Shown here piece after piece: positions 21,952 through 32,608 of a DNA stretch of 64,000 bases. Both the position numbers and the translations under genes were made by a program. The number at the start of each line of letters is the position of its first letter. Positions within the stretch are counted from its first letter, which is position 1. Source of the DNA: Mycosarcoma maydis (lineage: Eukaryota > Basidiomycota > Ustilaginomycetes > Ustilaginales); contig NC_026494.1 in assembly GCF_000328475.2 (NCBI RefSeq), positions 1-64,000 on the forward strand, given 5' to 3'. A model generated the notes under the pieces. It did no database searches, was not told the origin of the DNA, and was given only the letters and a program-made list of their open reading frames with translations.

Positions 21952-22708
21952 ATGGCGACGCCGACACCACGACACCAAGAGACGCCACAGGAGACGACTG
22001 AGCGCGAGCGGTGCGAGCAATGGACTGACGAGCTGTTCCGCACGTCGCCTATGGTGCGCTTCATGACGAAGCACCTCAGCTTGCTCGATTGCAACCCGCT
22101 CTCTCCACTGCGCACTGCGTCTAGCTCTTCGCATGCAACGGCTTCGGCGCGCGCACAACCAAAATTGGTCATTGCGCCATGTCCACCTTCAATAGCAGGT
22201 GGCTTCTCCCCCTCGCTTCGCAGTGAACCAACGTCGGAATCGTCTATTCTTCTCTGCTCGAATCGGATCTTCTCGAAAGCGCATCTGGAGGACACGCTGT
22301 CACACGAGATGGTGCACTGGTTCGACCACTGTCGTTTCTTGGTAGACTGGTCCAACCTGCGCCATCATGCGTGCAGTGAGATCCGTGCTGCCAGTCTGAG
22401 CGGCGATTGTGGCTTTGTACGAGAATGGCAGAGGAGAAACTACGGCTTCAAGTTGCAACATCAGAACTGCGTAAAGCGAAGAGCTGTCCTCAGTATTCTA
22501 GCCAACCCCGCTTGTGCAGGAGACAGGCAAAAGGCAGAACAAACCGTCGACGAAGTGTTCCAGAGCTGTTTCGGTGATACTCGACCGTTCGACGAGGTGA
22601 GCTGCGCTTACATTCCATACCCACCTTTGTTTTTTTCCCTCCAGTCTTGCATCAATCTCCTAACATGCTTCCCTTGACCTTGCCCTTTTCTCTCAACAGA
22701 TCTACTAA
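21952..22708 (+). CDS. ATP23: Mitochondrial inner membrane protease / ATPase assembly factor Atp23
   Basis: A zinc metallopeptidase of the mitochondrial intermembrane space that matures the F0 subunit 6 precursor and helps F0 assembly in yeast. Exon 1 is 21952-22596 and the intron 22597-22699 has GTGAGC and CAACAG borders. The last exon, 22700-22708, codes only Ile-Tyr and the stop, giving 217 residues that end RPFDEIY, the ending expected for the family; without splicing the frame runs on into an unrelated tail. Key motifs are HEMVHWFDHCRF (HExxH zinc site plus downstream His/Asp) and HHACSEIRAASLSGDC. The several Cys (CNPLSP, CSNRIF, CVKRRAVLS, ACAGD, CFGDTRPF) fit the oxidative-folding import route. 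The gene starts 176 bases after the heptamer array. Confidence 0.93.
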
Positions 22709-23192
22709 GCACACTTCTCACCTACCTCCAGCTCTCCTATCCGCTTCGCACACTCTCTCAAACACTCGATCCATTCGCAAGTCGTCCAACAATGTCCATC
22801 TCAATCCTTGCCACCGGCCTCGACGATCATTGGCCAAACCGGGGACTGAAAAAAGGGGAACATCGCAAGAGCTCCAAGACAAAAGACCAGCTATCTGCAA
22901 ACCGCATTCGTGAATACATTGTACAAGCACAACGACAGTGGATCCAGGTCGAACCTGCATATGAATGTGTGTGTGCGCCAATATGCAAAACATGGCACAG
23001 GATTCTATAGAGAGACGGAGAGAGCATGCTCGATCCAGCGTCGGCGTCCTATGCGGATAGCGTTCGGCTATCTGGACAGTGTCATGTGGGTGGGCAGCGC
23101 TGCCTGTGCCATTGTATTGTGCTGGCGTGCAGAACGGTGTGACACAAACACCACACTCTGGATGTTTTGGCTTGAATCACCAACCCTCTGCC
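22709..23192. other. Convergent intergenic region
   Basis: 3'-3' region between ATP23 and CAF40. It contains a single CATTCGTGAAT near 22904. No gene is supported; the short frames are pyrimidine-rich UTR-like sequence. Confidence 0.5.
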
Positions 23193-24479
23193 TTACTGCT
23201 CGACCCGATCCGAAAGATTGAGCAACAGCGTAGCCAAGCACCTCTTTGTGATGTGATCGTTCTTCAACAGTTGTTGGAAGGTAGCATCCCTCAGCGGTCC
23301 CGGCAGACACGCCCTAAGAGCCTCTCTTGCCCTTGGATTATCGCTGAGTCGCAGGTAACACCTGACCACATGCTTGAGCAGCCTCACCGCCTGACTCTCG
23401 ACAATCTGCGAAACCATGTTGCTCAACACGGTGCCTACCGCATAGAACCGTTCGTACGTTTGACAAATGTAGGCCAATCCCATATCATCCAGCAGGATCT
23501 TTTGCACGATAAAGATGGCCACCGTTTTGCTCAGTTCCGAGCCGGTCTCCATAATGCGCAGGCACAGTGGGATGATCTCGGTCGAGAGGAGGAAAGTGAT
23601 GACGTCCGAGTTGTCGTTCTGCTTGACCAGCGCGCCGATCACGCCGAGCGACGTCAATCGTAGGTACTCGAACGGACGCGTCTTGGACGTCGTGTTGAGG
23701 AATGGGTAGAGGAAGAGCGGGATGTGTGCTTGCAAGAACAGGCCGCGTGTCTCACTATGGCTCGCGACGCATTGCAGCAGAGCGAGTGCGTTGCACACAC
23801 GATTGCTCGCCTGAGCAGTGAGAGCTGGCGGCGAGAGCAGCGGGTAGACAGACACGATCTCCTGGAGCAAAGACGACATGACGCCAAAGCTATGCCAGAG
23901 CACCAGCGCCAGGTCTTCATACTGCTCGCGCTTCTTGCTCAACTCGAGCAGCGCATGCTCACGCTGCGCAGACGATCCTGGCAGCTTGTCGAAATCGTTA
24001 GGCGAAGTGGCACCTTCCCGCTCACTGTTGCTCTGACTCGTTTGCGAATCAACCGTCTTGGTCGCGTTGGCCGACGAAGGTGTTCCATCCGCATTGGTGC
24101 TGCTGGTACTGTTGGCGGTAGCAGGCGATGCACAACGCTGCTTGCGATTGGAGGCGTTGGGTTCCGGTCGCTGGCAGAGCTGCGTGATGAGATGATAGAC
24201 GCTGAGAGCCGTGGTAGGTGTACCGCCTGGACCCGTACCTGCAGGCATGGTCGGACCAGCATTGGGAGGCGGACCAGCAGCAGAAAGCATCGAAGGGCCG
24301 AGGTCAACACCGGCCAGAGAGCCGCCCGTGCCGGGAGGAGGAGGAAGAGAGGCACCAATGGAGCCGTTGCTGTTGGCGTTAGAATTATTGCCATCGACGA
24401 GACCGTTGCCAAGCATGGGACTAGGGGTGTGGATCCTACGGCCCGGCATGCTGCCCGCGGTGGCTGGTCGGCCAGCCAT
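23193..24479 (-). CDS. CAF40: CCR4-NOT complex subunit Caf40/CNOT9 (Rcd1-like)
   Basis: A 428-residue protein whose C-terminal about 265 residues are a full Rcd1/CNOT9 armadillo-like domain. That domain opens with the conserved [17 protein letters not shown] segment (here [20 protein letters not shown]) and continues with [100 protein letters not shown] and RCYLRLSDN. The family docks on NOT1 in the CCR4-NOT deadenylase and binds TNRC6/GW or Bam-like peptides and RNA. The N-terminal about 160 residues are low complexity (Gly, Asn, Pro, Ser, Thr) and probably disordered, as in other fungal Caf40 proteins. There are no introns. It converges on ATP23. Confidence 0.95.
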   Translation of the reverse strand: MAGRPATAGSMPGRRIHTPSPMLGNGLVDGNNSNANSNGSIGASLPPPPGTGGSLAGVDLGPSMLSAAGPPPNAGPTMPAGTGPGGTPTTALSVYHLITQLCQRPEPNASNRKQRCASPATANSTSSTNADGTPSSANATKTVDSQTSQSNSEREGATSPNDFDKLPGSSAQREHALLELSKKREQYEDLALVLWHSFGVMSSLLQEIVSVYPLLSPPALTAQASNRVCNALALLQCVASHSETRGLFLQAHIPLFLYPFLNTTSKTRPFEYLRLTSLGVIGALVKQNDNSDVITFLLSTEIIPLCLRIMETGSELSKTVAIFIVQKILLDDMGLAYICQTYERFYAVGTVLSNMVSQIVESQAVRLLKHVVRCYLRLSDNPRAREALRACLPGPLRDATFQQLLKNDHITKRCLATLLLNLSDRVEQ

Positions 24480-25754
24480 GTGTGCGAGACTGCGTCGGCA
24501 AACGACGTTGCTGAGATCAAACTAACGATGCGAGCTCAAGTGCTAGCGCAGATGCGGTCCGACGATGAGCGACTCTTGACCGAGTGGATGAAGCAAGCAA
24601 GCGCCAAGTCGATATCAAGATCGTTGGCAGGCAGCCATCCCAGCGAGGTTATGAAAACAAGGCAGATAGGTGTTTCGTGTGATTGGCAAGGGGCAGCAAG
24701 TATCGCTTGTCACCGCGCAAAGCGTCTCTGAATCCAAATGATTGTGTTCTGTTGCGAGACAAAAGCGGGTTCGATGTGTTGAATGTGTGCGCAGTCGGTG
24801 ATGCCGATACCACAGCTTTTTGGGGAGCCGACAAATGTTACAACCGAATCTAACGGAGCAGCAGGCCAGAAAAATCACGAATGGTCTCCCGAAGCAAGAA
24901 CGACTGTGCCAAGCCAAGAGAAACAAGGTTGGCTGCCGACGATCTCGGGCACGAGCCGCAAGCTGAGCTGTTCTCGTTTGAGATTCGTCGCGGAAAGCCG
25001 ATGGTGTGAAAGGTGGCCAAGGTCGGAACAAGCGCGACCTTGAAGGCGTGATCGGAAGCAGCGAAAGGAAGGAAGGAGGAGAAGAGAAAATCAGATGCGA
25101 CCAGACGAAAGAGGCGGTGGAAGAGAACCGAAATGTGTCAATGGGATCAAGTGTTGCTCCTCTTTGTTTGATGCAGATCGAGCGGAATGTGGTTTCCTGC
25201 TTGCTTGGTTGCCTGCTGGTTGCTGATGACGGCAACTCCCTCCATCTCCCACGATCCTAGTCACGAGTCCTGAGGGTGATTTCCTGGAAACACTCACGAC
25301 TAGACTCGAAACCGTAACCGAAAAATTCAAGAGTCCAACACCTGACCTCTCTCAAATCACATCCCGATCGATGCGGCCAAGCGGTGCAAAGAACAAGCGT
25401 TTCTACCGGATATTGGGCATGTGCCAGATGGAAGCGCTTAATTTGCTTTCCACCGGTTCACGATTGAATTCAACGATCACGCTCCGATTACAAACTCTCG
25501 AGAACGGTTTCAAGACTAGGATTCACCTTCCTAAATAACAAATTGGTGGCAGGGAAAGCCGTTCGTGATTCAAGTTCAACTTCCGTCCGAAACAAACATG
25601 AAAGCATGCTGCGCTCCTCGACAAGCAAGCTCGGTCAAGTACAGCCTGTTGCCTCACACGTCAGCATGGTCTTGCAAGATGGTATGAGTGGCGATTGCAT
25701 GTATTGGAAAGGCGAGGTGCGTACATTCTACGTAGCAAGGTATGCAGAGCTGCA
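24480..25754. other. Intergenic region between heme lyase and CAF40
   Basis: Upstream region of CAF40 and downstream of the heme lyase gene. I find no protein-like frame. Sparse motifs only: AATCACGAATGG near 24874 and TCACGACTAG near 25295. Confidence 0.5.
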
Positions 25755-26609
25755 TTAGTGGGGTGCTGAATCAGGCGAACCAAAGTACTTGTGCCACGAC
25801 CTTGTCGAGCGCATCGCCAGACCTTGCAGCGTCGAGGGGGCTGGTCTTACATCTAGATAAAAGCTCAACCCGGTCCTCTGCTGTGCTGCTGCGCTGAAGT
25901 GCTCTCCGATGCTGGCGGTTGCTGCTGCTGCTGCTTGTGCTCTACCTGTGTAAAAGTCGATGATGTACCTCACCTGCTCTCCACCAGGCCTCTCGACAGT
26001 CCAGTCGTGACGATCAAACGGATGCTGGTATCCCGCCAACCCATTGAACCATGCTCTCCACGTCAATTCCCTAGGCCTTCCCTTGAACGACACCAGCTTT
26101 GTTTCCTCGTTCCCCTCGGCTCGACCCGTCCACATCCGTTCCCATGCCAAGATCTGCTTCCACGCTTGCTCGTTGACCGCGTTGTGGATCGGCACTACGA
26201 CGTCCATATCTGCCACCTGTGGGTTCTGGTTTTTGCGCTTCATCGCGTTATAGAACTGCTTAGCTGAGGGATAGACCCATTTTCCATCCGAATCCTCTGC
26301 ATCTGGCGCGGGTGTCGAGCGTGCTTGTGGTGCTTGCGCTGTTTGCGCTGCTGTCGGATTGGCCAGCGGAGAATAGCTTCGCGGTATCGACGAGATCTCA
26401 CGGTCGCTGGAGAGTCGCGATTCGTCATTGGTGCGATAGCTTGAGGTATGGGATGCACCTGCTTGTGGTGAGAGCGCAGCATCGGGCTGGAAAGGATGCG
26501 CCTTTCCAGGGTTCGCTTTAAGCCATGCTTGGCGTGTCTCTTCATCAACAGGACACCTGTCCGCAGACGCCCCTGGCTCGGCGCTCGTCGATGAGCTAAA
26601 TGGCCACAT
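25755..26609 (-). CDS. CYC3: Cytochrome c (c1) heme lyase, holocytochrome c synthase
   Basis: A 284-residue intermembrane-space enzyme that attaches heme to the CXXCH of apocytochrome c or c1. The N-terminus has one CPV heme-regulatory motif (DRCPVDEETRQAW). The conserved core follows a variable Pro/Gln/Ala linker: KWVYPSAKQFYNAMKRK, VVPIHNAVNEQAWKQI, LAWERMW, FKGRPRELTWRAWFNGL, QHPFDRHDWTVERPGGE, RYIIDFYTG and SFYLDVRPA. The PFDRHDW segment contains the His that ligates heme. Fungi often have separate CYC3 (cytochrome c) and CYT2 (cytochrome c1) enzymes; one CPV copy and general length do not decide which this is, so the symbol is tentative. No intron. Confidence 0.9.
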   Translation of the reverse strand: MWPFSSSTSAEPGASADRCPVDEETRQAWLKANPGKAHPFQPDAALSPQAGASHTSSYRTNDESRLSSDREISSIPRSYSPLANPTAAQTAQAPQARSTPAPDAEDSDGKWVYPSAKQFYNAMKRKNQNPQVADMDVVVPIHNAVNEQAWKQILAWERMWTGRAEGNEETKLVSFKGRPRELTWRAWFNGLAGYQHPFDRHDWTVERPGGEQVRYIIDFYTGRAQAAAAATASIGEHFSAAAQQRTGLSFYLDVRPAPSTLQGLAMRSTRSWHKYFGSPDSAPH

Positions 26610-27167
26610 GCTGCTCGTCGGTGCTGATGTAGATAGATGCTTCTGAGAACAACAACACCACCACCCGTGACTGCAGCGTTGCGTCTTCTCACCGTCAGTA
26701 TGCTATGTACATATGTAAAATGAAAAAACGCCTCCGAAACGCGGAACTCGGCCACGGGTGTCTGATTACAAATTACGTCTCTGGCGGCCTAACATGCTAC
26801 GGATTCTGGCATGCGGTACTCACGACTCGTGACTACAGAAACCTCGCGACTGAGATCGTGCATCGCGGCTCATCTTCCAAAACGACACTATAACGCTCTC
26901 ACATGCTTTGTTGATGGGCACGAGGACACGGGAACAAAATCGAAGAAAAGAAAAGAATCCGAGACTCACGACTGTACTAACTCATCACGAACGCAAGCGT
27001 CAAGTTAGCTCAAATCCAACCCATCATCTTGCACATGCTTATACCGGTTCAAGGCGTTCCGAGATAGCGTTTGTGAGCCGAGCACGCTGGTTAATCACGA
27101 GTAGCACAGTAGGTCTGACTTGATTCTGGGACACTTGCTTACAGATACGCTAGTGCCTCGCAGCGAG
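26610..27167. other. Intergenic region between phosphomannomutase and heme lyase
   Basis: No gene seen. It holds the motifs ACTCACGACTCGTGACTAC near 26819 and GACTCACGACTGTAC near 26962; the latter resembles sequence near 5300. Confidence 0.5.
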
Positions 27168-28067
27168 TCAGGCAAGGTCGAACAGCTCCCGAAGCTGGTT
27201 CATAGTATCTTGTGGGTTCTGCACCGTGTGGCCGATCGTCCTTGGGTCCTCAAAGATCTCATTGTCATTGCCGCCCTTGTAGGTCTTGTCACCGAAAAAG
27301 TGGATCGCATCCCAGCCCAAGTCAGCGGCCGTCTTGCTGTTCTCGACACTGGCACCGTCAACGAGAGCCACATTGCGAAGCGCATATGTCTTGTCCCATC
27401 CGTGCGGGAAGACGTCAAACGAGATTTGACCACCGATCGAGTAGGTGAGACCATAGTCCGGGAACTGTTGCTTGAGAGCAGAAACAAAGGTATTGCGGAT
27501 GTTGTGGATCTTGTCGTACTTTTCAAACTCGATTCGCTCGTCGATACTGTGTATGTCATAGAATTGGAGCGTCAGTTTCCGCGCAGGACGACGTTTATGC
27601 TCAAGTGTGCAACAAAGGGCGAATACTTACGAAGCATTCCTTCCGATAGGCGAGATGTTGATCATGCCATTTCTGAACTCGATAAAAGTACCACGCATGA
27701 CGGGCAGATCGAGCTCGGAGATGTACTTGAGGCAGAACTTGGCGAGCTTCTTGTACTTGTCCTCTCCCAGCCAGCCGATAAAGCTCTGCGAGGCCAACTG
27801 CTGGCCATCCTTGAACGCGGTCAGACCGTTCTCGGCAAAGACGTAGTCAAACTCCTGGGTAAAGTCGGTGGATGTGATTTGAAGCTGCTCGCGAACCTTT
27901 TTGAGATCGCTACCACCGACGACACCGATGACGCATTGCTTGCGCAGCGAGGCGAGGAAAGTATGGAACTCGGGTGTGATGGTTTGGCGTGCCAGAGAGA
28001 GGGTACCGTCGACGTCGAACAGGCAGATGGTGCGCGGGTGCTTTCGATCGCTGTACTGGGCAGCCAT
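27168..28067 (-). CDS. SEC53: Phosphomannomutase, two exons
   Basis: A cytosolic enzyme that converts mannose-6-phosphate to mannose-1-phosphate, feeding GDP-mannose for glycosylation and GPI anchors. Exon 1 is 28067-27631 and exon 2 is 27546-27168; the 84-base intron has GTAAGT and ACACAG borders and gives 271 residues. The ATG at 28067 is preferred; the longer frame starts at a TTG. HAD-type catalytic motif FDVDGTL with both nucleophilic Asp residues is present, followed by [39 protein letters not shown], the junction-spanning [36 protein letters not shown] and [18 protein letters not shown]. These cover the whole PMM family signature. Confidence 0.96.
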
Positions 28068-29235
28068 CTTGAACGTCGTCAAATGTCAGTGAGATCGCAA
28101 TGAGATGTGCTTGTGGTGTCGGGAAGCAAGATAGCTGTCGAGAGCCAAGCAAGAGCAAAGTGGTCAAGCCAGCTAGCTAGTTTAGCTGATTCGTGAAATC
28201 GTGAATCCACGACCTACGAACCGAGTCTGTGAATTTATTTGCCTGTTGTCTGTGCGTTGAGAACGACAGACAGGGTCCACTTGAGTAGCAAATCTGCAGT
28301 GTTTGCATGCAGCTCGGCAAGCAAAGTCTTGCACGTCCTTAATCCTTTACGCTTTGTCCAAGACACGCAATCGCCACTAGCTTCAGGGCTTTCGCAGTCA
28401 TCGCTCGTTAGCCATTCGGGATTCGCGATTTCTCGAGTGACGCGGCGACCCCATTTCCCTGTGTGACCATTCGTGATTGCAGCACAGACGGTGGGATTGG
28501 CGTAGTGGCCTGTCGGTGTTACCGATCGTCTTACGTTGCACGTTGCTCGACTCGGCGACTCCGACCAGAGTCCTTGATTCCTTCCAACAATCTGTGATTC
28601 GTGATTCGTGATTCGTGATTTCTGCAGAAAACGCCGAGAAGCGGGAAGCAGTGCGCCAATCCTGGATTCGTGATTCATTCGGGAATCACCATCACGAAAA
28701 ATCAAACAACAACGAACGATTCTGTTGCGGATGCGCAACTACATTCGTGATTCACGATCCACGGTTGCATGTCGCATCATGAGTCATGAATACGGCGCAC
28801 AGCAGATCGGGTCGGATTTCCGTAACCAGCCAAATATGATGCATGTACAGTAAGTGCGTCATGTTAAGTGCCGCCATTCGTGATTCTACAAGAAACGAAC
28901 CAACCTATGATTCCTTGACCTACCTGCGTGAGAAGTTCTACAGGTTCGCACGTCACGTCGTCGATCTGCTACAATCGTGGATCTTGTGAATCATGAATCA
29001 TAATCGTGAATCCACAGAACGTCGAACCACAAGACTCACTCTTCCAGGTCTCACTCATGTCACCACGTAGACTGACAAACAAGTGTATCCATACGTGCTC
29101 ACATACACGGTCCGTACAACGCGCTTGGCATGGACTCAAGATGAACTAAGTTGCGCAGCGCGGTTCGTGTTCCACGTTGGTGTTCCGTGTTCGCACCACG
29201 GTCGCTATCTAGTTTGATTTCGTGCGAGCAAGCGA
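28068..29235. other. Intergenic region with dense heptamer-type motifs
   Basis: Region upstream of the phosphomannomutase gene and downstream of MRE11. It holds a (GTGATTC)3 array at 28594-28614 and scattered ATTCGTGATT/AATCACGAAT units near 28196, 28662, 28745, 28876 and 28985-29010. The 167-residue minus frame over this stretch includes translated repeat and is not a gene. Confidence 0.5.
28594..28620. repeat. (GTGATTC)3 heptamer microsatellite
   Basis: Three perfect 7-bp units followed by GTGATT; a one-base variant of the CGTGAAT/ATTCACG family, upstream of the phosphomannomutase gene. Confidence 0.85.
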
Positions 29236-31887
29236 TTATCGCCGTCCAGCCCGTCGCCCAGCAGTCCGAGTCGTCGTCTGCTCTGGCTCTATAAAGTCAC
29301 CATCATCTTCGTCCACGATGGCATCTTCATCGTCATCGCTGGCCTGGATGCTTTCTTGTGGCTGGCGCTGACGTGACCGTTGAGCAGTCGGCTTGGTGGG
29401 CGCGCTCCTTGCGGATGCTGTTGACGCGACCGTCTTGCCTCGTCCTTTGGTTGTCTTGGACGTAGCGCTTTGCTTGCCCAGCATGTCGAGTACACTAGCG
29501 TGGCCTCTCGTCGCTGAAGGCGCAGGCGTGGAAGCGTCGTCGATGGCAACGTCCGACTCTTCGTCCGGCTCCGCATAGGCTGATTCTGGACCGAGAAAGG
29601 TGGGTGCAGGCGCCGCGGCGCGTGACGTCGATGCAGATGTTCGAGCTGGTGCGCGAGCTGGTGCGCGAGCTGGTGCGCGAGGCGCAGCGACAGTCTTTCT
29701 TGCTTTGCTGGCCGAGGTCGTTGACGCAGCACCACGTCGATTCGTGACTCTGCGTGTGCCGCTGGCAATGCTTGCTGCATCGTCAAAGTCATCTTGATCT
29801 TCGTCATCATCCTGGTAGGCAGCAGCCGCTTTCCTAGCCCTATCAGCTCTACGAGCTGGCTTAACAGCAGGCCGTTCGAGGTCATCCATCATCGAGTCAT
29901 CCGACTCGTTTCCTCTTGCTGCATTTCTCCTCGCTTGATCCGCCTCCTCCATGTCGAGCTCCATCTCTCGTCGCTGTTGCTGCTGCTGCTGTCTCAACCT
30001 CTCCAGCTCGCCGTCGATCCGCGACTCTTCCGGATCGATCGTGACGAGCCCTTTGACCGTGTTCTTGAGCATCTTGGTGACAAAGCTGTCGATGGCTTCC
30101 CTGTCGTCCTTCTCCACAAAGTTGAGCACGGCGCCTTCAAGACCTTCCGGATTGAGGATATCCAGGTTCTGCGCTTGAAGGTATTCCTGTACGAGCTTGC
30201 CCACATCGACTTTTTCAAGCCGTTCGACCGGCAGCAGGCCTTCCTCTTCCACATCGACGTAGGCGCTTGGTCCGTTGGCGCTCTCGTCCTGGTCGCGACG
30301 TCCACTTCTCAAATTCTTACGCTTGGTAAACTGCAGCACTTCTTTCGGATTTGCCACTTTTCCGGCAAACTCCTGGCCGAAACGTTGCGGATTGCTGATC
30401 TCCTGATTCGTGTACTCGACGCGCAATCGAACGAGCGGCAGAGGCATCTCGCGTCGCGGGTATCGCTCTTGGAATTCGCGCTTGGCTCGCGCAATGAGGC
30501 CATCGACCCTCTTGCGCAAAAGTTTGATAACATCGCCGCGTTCGGACGACAGGCCTGCGTCGTACAGCTCCTCAGACAGCACCATGTCATCCATCACAAA
30601 CGGTCGCACCGTCTGCAAGGGGATGGGCTCGATCAGGAAGTCGGTCTTTTCCACATGGACGATGGCAACACACTTTTCCACCGTCTCGCCCTGGCTGAGA
30701 CTCGTAGCAATACTGCTGCCCGGCTGCGTGATGTGGTACCTCTTCTCGATCACGCTTTGCGGCTGAATCATTTGTTGGTGCTCGTGGCCCCACACGACGA
30801 GGTGGACCGAGTCGTCAAACATGGTCTCGGGCACACATGCCTTGGGATTGTGCGCAACTCGATTCTGGTGGACACAGAGAATGTTGAACCACGAGTCAGG
30901 TTCTTCCTGTGGCCGATACATCCTGACGCGGTTAGCGCGAAGTTCAAAGTGCATGCGCTCGTCCTTGATGTTTCCCATACCGTAGAGAGCGAGTCTGGTC
31001 TCACCTTTTTGCAACAGCACAGGTTTGATGCGGATGCCCTTTTCTTGGAATGCACCGCCTCTCGCCGTTCTCGCAGCTGGCGCACCTGCAGCCGCGTCGT
31101 CGGAGGGAAGCTCGATTTTTCCAAAGTAGTTGATGAGGCCAGAAACAGACAGCAGGTCGAGTGCCGATAACGCGCCCGTCTCTCCGACACCTTGTGGATC
31201 GTCGTGATTGCCGTGGATCGAAAATACGGGAATTGCCACGTTGAGATTCGGATCTTCGTAGTTGATGGCGGGGAAGCGCTTGCCGGGCAAAGCTCCATCG
31301 TTGGGATCGCTGAGCAGCTCGACCGAAATGGGCTTGTCTCCGAGCGTATACTGGCGCAACAGTGCCATGGTCTGATGAAGTGTGTCGCGACTGGGCTTGT
31401 TCTCGTGAAAGAGATCGCCACCCAGCAGGATTAGGTCGACGTCGTGCTGGACCGCAAGCTGGAGGATCTCCTCAAACGTGCGGATAGAGTCTTGACCACG
31501 GACGGGATCTCGCTCCATGTAGCCAATGTGGTTGTCGGTGGCGAGCATGATCTTGATGTGATCATCCTCGCTTTGTGCAGCGAATGTGGAAGACGGTGGC
31601 AGATGAGCATCGTAGGCTTCGGCTTCGACCTCGGCTTCGGCTTCGGCTTCAGCTTCCATGTCACATTGAATGACCTCTTGTTGATGGTGGTCGTGAGGAG
31701 CTGCGCTCGTTGGCGTAGAGCGACGAGCAGCTCGAGGCAGCCGGCTCCCTGGCTCGTCTTGGAGCTTATCCTGGTGCTGGGAAGAGAAAGACGTCAGCTC
31801 GTCCTGCTCGTCCTGCTCTTCGACGTTTAGCTGCGACTGGGACTGCGCCGACTTTTGTGTGCCAGTCCGGCGTGTGAGCCGCACCAT
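29236..31887 (-). CDS. MRE11: Double-strand break repair nuclease Mre11
   Basis: An 883-residue nuclear Mn-dependent 3'-5' exo/endonuclease of the Mre11-Rad50-Nbs1/Xrs2 complex. The phosphoesterase motifs are all present: ATDNHIGYMERDP (about residue 115), GGDLFHENKPSRDTLH (about 157), FSIHGNHDDPQG (about 229), and VWGHEHQQ (about 367), with LYGMGNIKDERMH and ILCVHQNRVAHN between. The N-terminal about 105 residues are a disordered Gln/Asp/Glu-rich extension with an (AE)n-like tract, longer than in most Mre11 proteins. After the capping domain (to about residue 560) comes a Rad50-binding region with a Gln-rich helix. The C-terminal tail has a repeated ARAPARAPART segment and RR clusters (a GAR-like DNA-binding region), ending in GRRAGRR. 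No intron. ARG2 lies upstream on the same strand. Confidence 0.96.
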   Translation of the reverse strand: MVRLTRRTGTQKSAQSQSQLNVEEQDEQDELTSFSSQHQDKLQDEPGSRLPRAARRSTPTSAAPHDHHQQEVIQCDMEAEAEAEAEVEAEAYDAHLPPSSTFAAQSEDDHIKIMLATDNHIGYMERDPVRGQDSIRTFEEILQLAVQHDVDLILLGGDLFHENKPSRDTLHQTMALLRQYTLGDKPISVELLSDPNDGALPGKRFPAINYEDPNLNVAIPVFSIHGNHDDPQGVGETGALSALDLLSVSGLINYFGKIELPSDDAAAGAPAARTARGGAFQEKGIRIKPVLLQKGETRLALYGMGNIKDERMHFELRANRVRMYRPQEEPDSWFNILCVHQNRVAHNPKACVPETMFDDSVHLVVWGHEHQQMIQPQSVIEKRYHITQPGSSIATSLSQGETVEKCVAIVHVEKTDFLIEPIPLQTVRPFVMDDMVLSEELYDAGLSSERGDVIKLLRKRVDGLIARAKREFQERYPRREMPLPLVRLRVEYTNQEISNPQRFGQEFAGKVANPKEVLQFTKRKNLRSGRRDQDESANGPSAYVDVEEEGLLPVERLEKVDVGKLVQEYLQAQNLDILNPEGLEGAVLNFVEKDDREAIDSFVTKMLKNTVKGLVTIDPEESRIDGELERLRQQQQQQRREMELDMEEADQARRNAARGNESDDSMMDDLERPAVKPARRADRARKAAAAYQDDDEDQDDFDDAASIASGTRRVTNRRGAASTTSASKARKTVAAPRAPARAPARAPARTSASTSRAAAPAPTFLGPESAYAEPDEESDVAIDDASTPAPSATRGHASVLDMLGKQSATSKTTKGRGKTVASTASARSAPTKPTAQRSRQRQPQESIQASDDDEDAIVDEDDGDFIEPEQTTTRTAGRRAGRR

Positions 31888-32608
31888 GATTCAGCGAGTC
31901 GGCCAAGATGGTGGAGACCGGTGGAGACCGTGCAGTCGTGGCATGAGCGGTGCTTTCTGATCGATGGACGCACTTGAGCCATCAATGACTCGACTAGGCC
32001 AACAGAGAAGGGGGCATTCGGCCTTAACGTCACGCCACGCCTTCTGACCTTGGACTTGTGTGGGTTGAATCCAGCCGAGAGAAGATCGAGGTCAAGAAGG
32101 AACAAGTCGAGCAACACCCAACGAGCCACAAAAAGGCTCAGTCACGAGTCGTGAGTCCTATTACCATGCTCGGCGACTCCGTTCGTGACTTTCGTTGGTG
32201 ATTTGTTAAAAACAAAGACAAAAAACACACACACACACAAAAGCGATAAACCAAGCCGTGAGCGTCAAGACAACACTCACCCGTGACTCGTGACTCGTGA
32301 CTCACACGTCACTGACGACTACGGTGGACTCGGCGTCGAAACCGAAACATACAGTACACCGCGCGAGATTCACGATTTGGTATTTGGCAGCTACGGTACG
32401 CGATTTGTGATTCGACACGTTTGGACCCACGTTGGCAAACAGCCCGGGTGCAGAGATGAACTGGACAGGATGTGCCAAGCAAAGACACAGACGATGACGT
32501 ATGTTCATCCAAACAGAACAGCACGAGCGTGAACGAGAAAGGAGAATGTGAAAAGGGATCCAGAATGCGATTAAACGAAGCAGGTGTGAGTAGAAAGGAA
32601 CCAAGCTA
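31888..32608. other. Intergenic region between MRE11 and ARG2
   Basis: Holds a CACGAGTCGTG dyad at 32143-32153, an ACAC microsatellite near 32225-32240 and (CGTGACT)3 at 32282-32302. No gene is supported. Confidence 0.5.
32282..32302. repeat. (CGTGACT)3 heptamer microsatellite
   Basis: Three perfect copies of CGTGACT, one base different from the CGTGAAT unit. It lies about 400 bases upstream of the MRE11 ATG. Confidence 0.9.

Noticed and set aside
23724..24731. Plus-strand 335-codon Arg-rich frame
   Set aside because: Antisense to CAF40.
27120..28103. Plus-strand 327-codon frame
   Set aside because: Antisense to the phosphomannomutase exons; the minus strand has the full PMM motif set.
29794..31170. 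Plus-strand 458-codon frame
   Set aside because: Antisense to MRE11 nuclease motifs; a mirror frame caused by high GC codon use.
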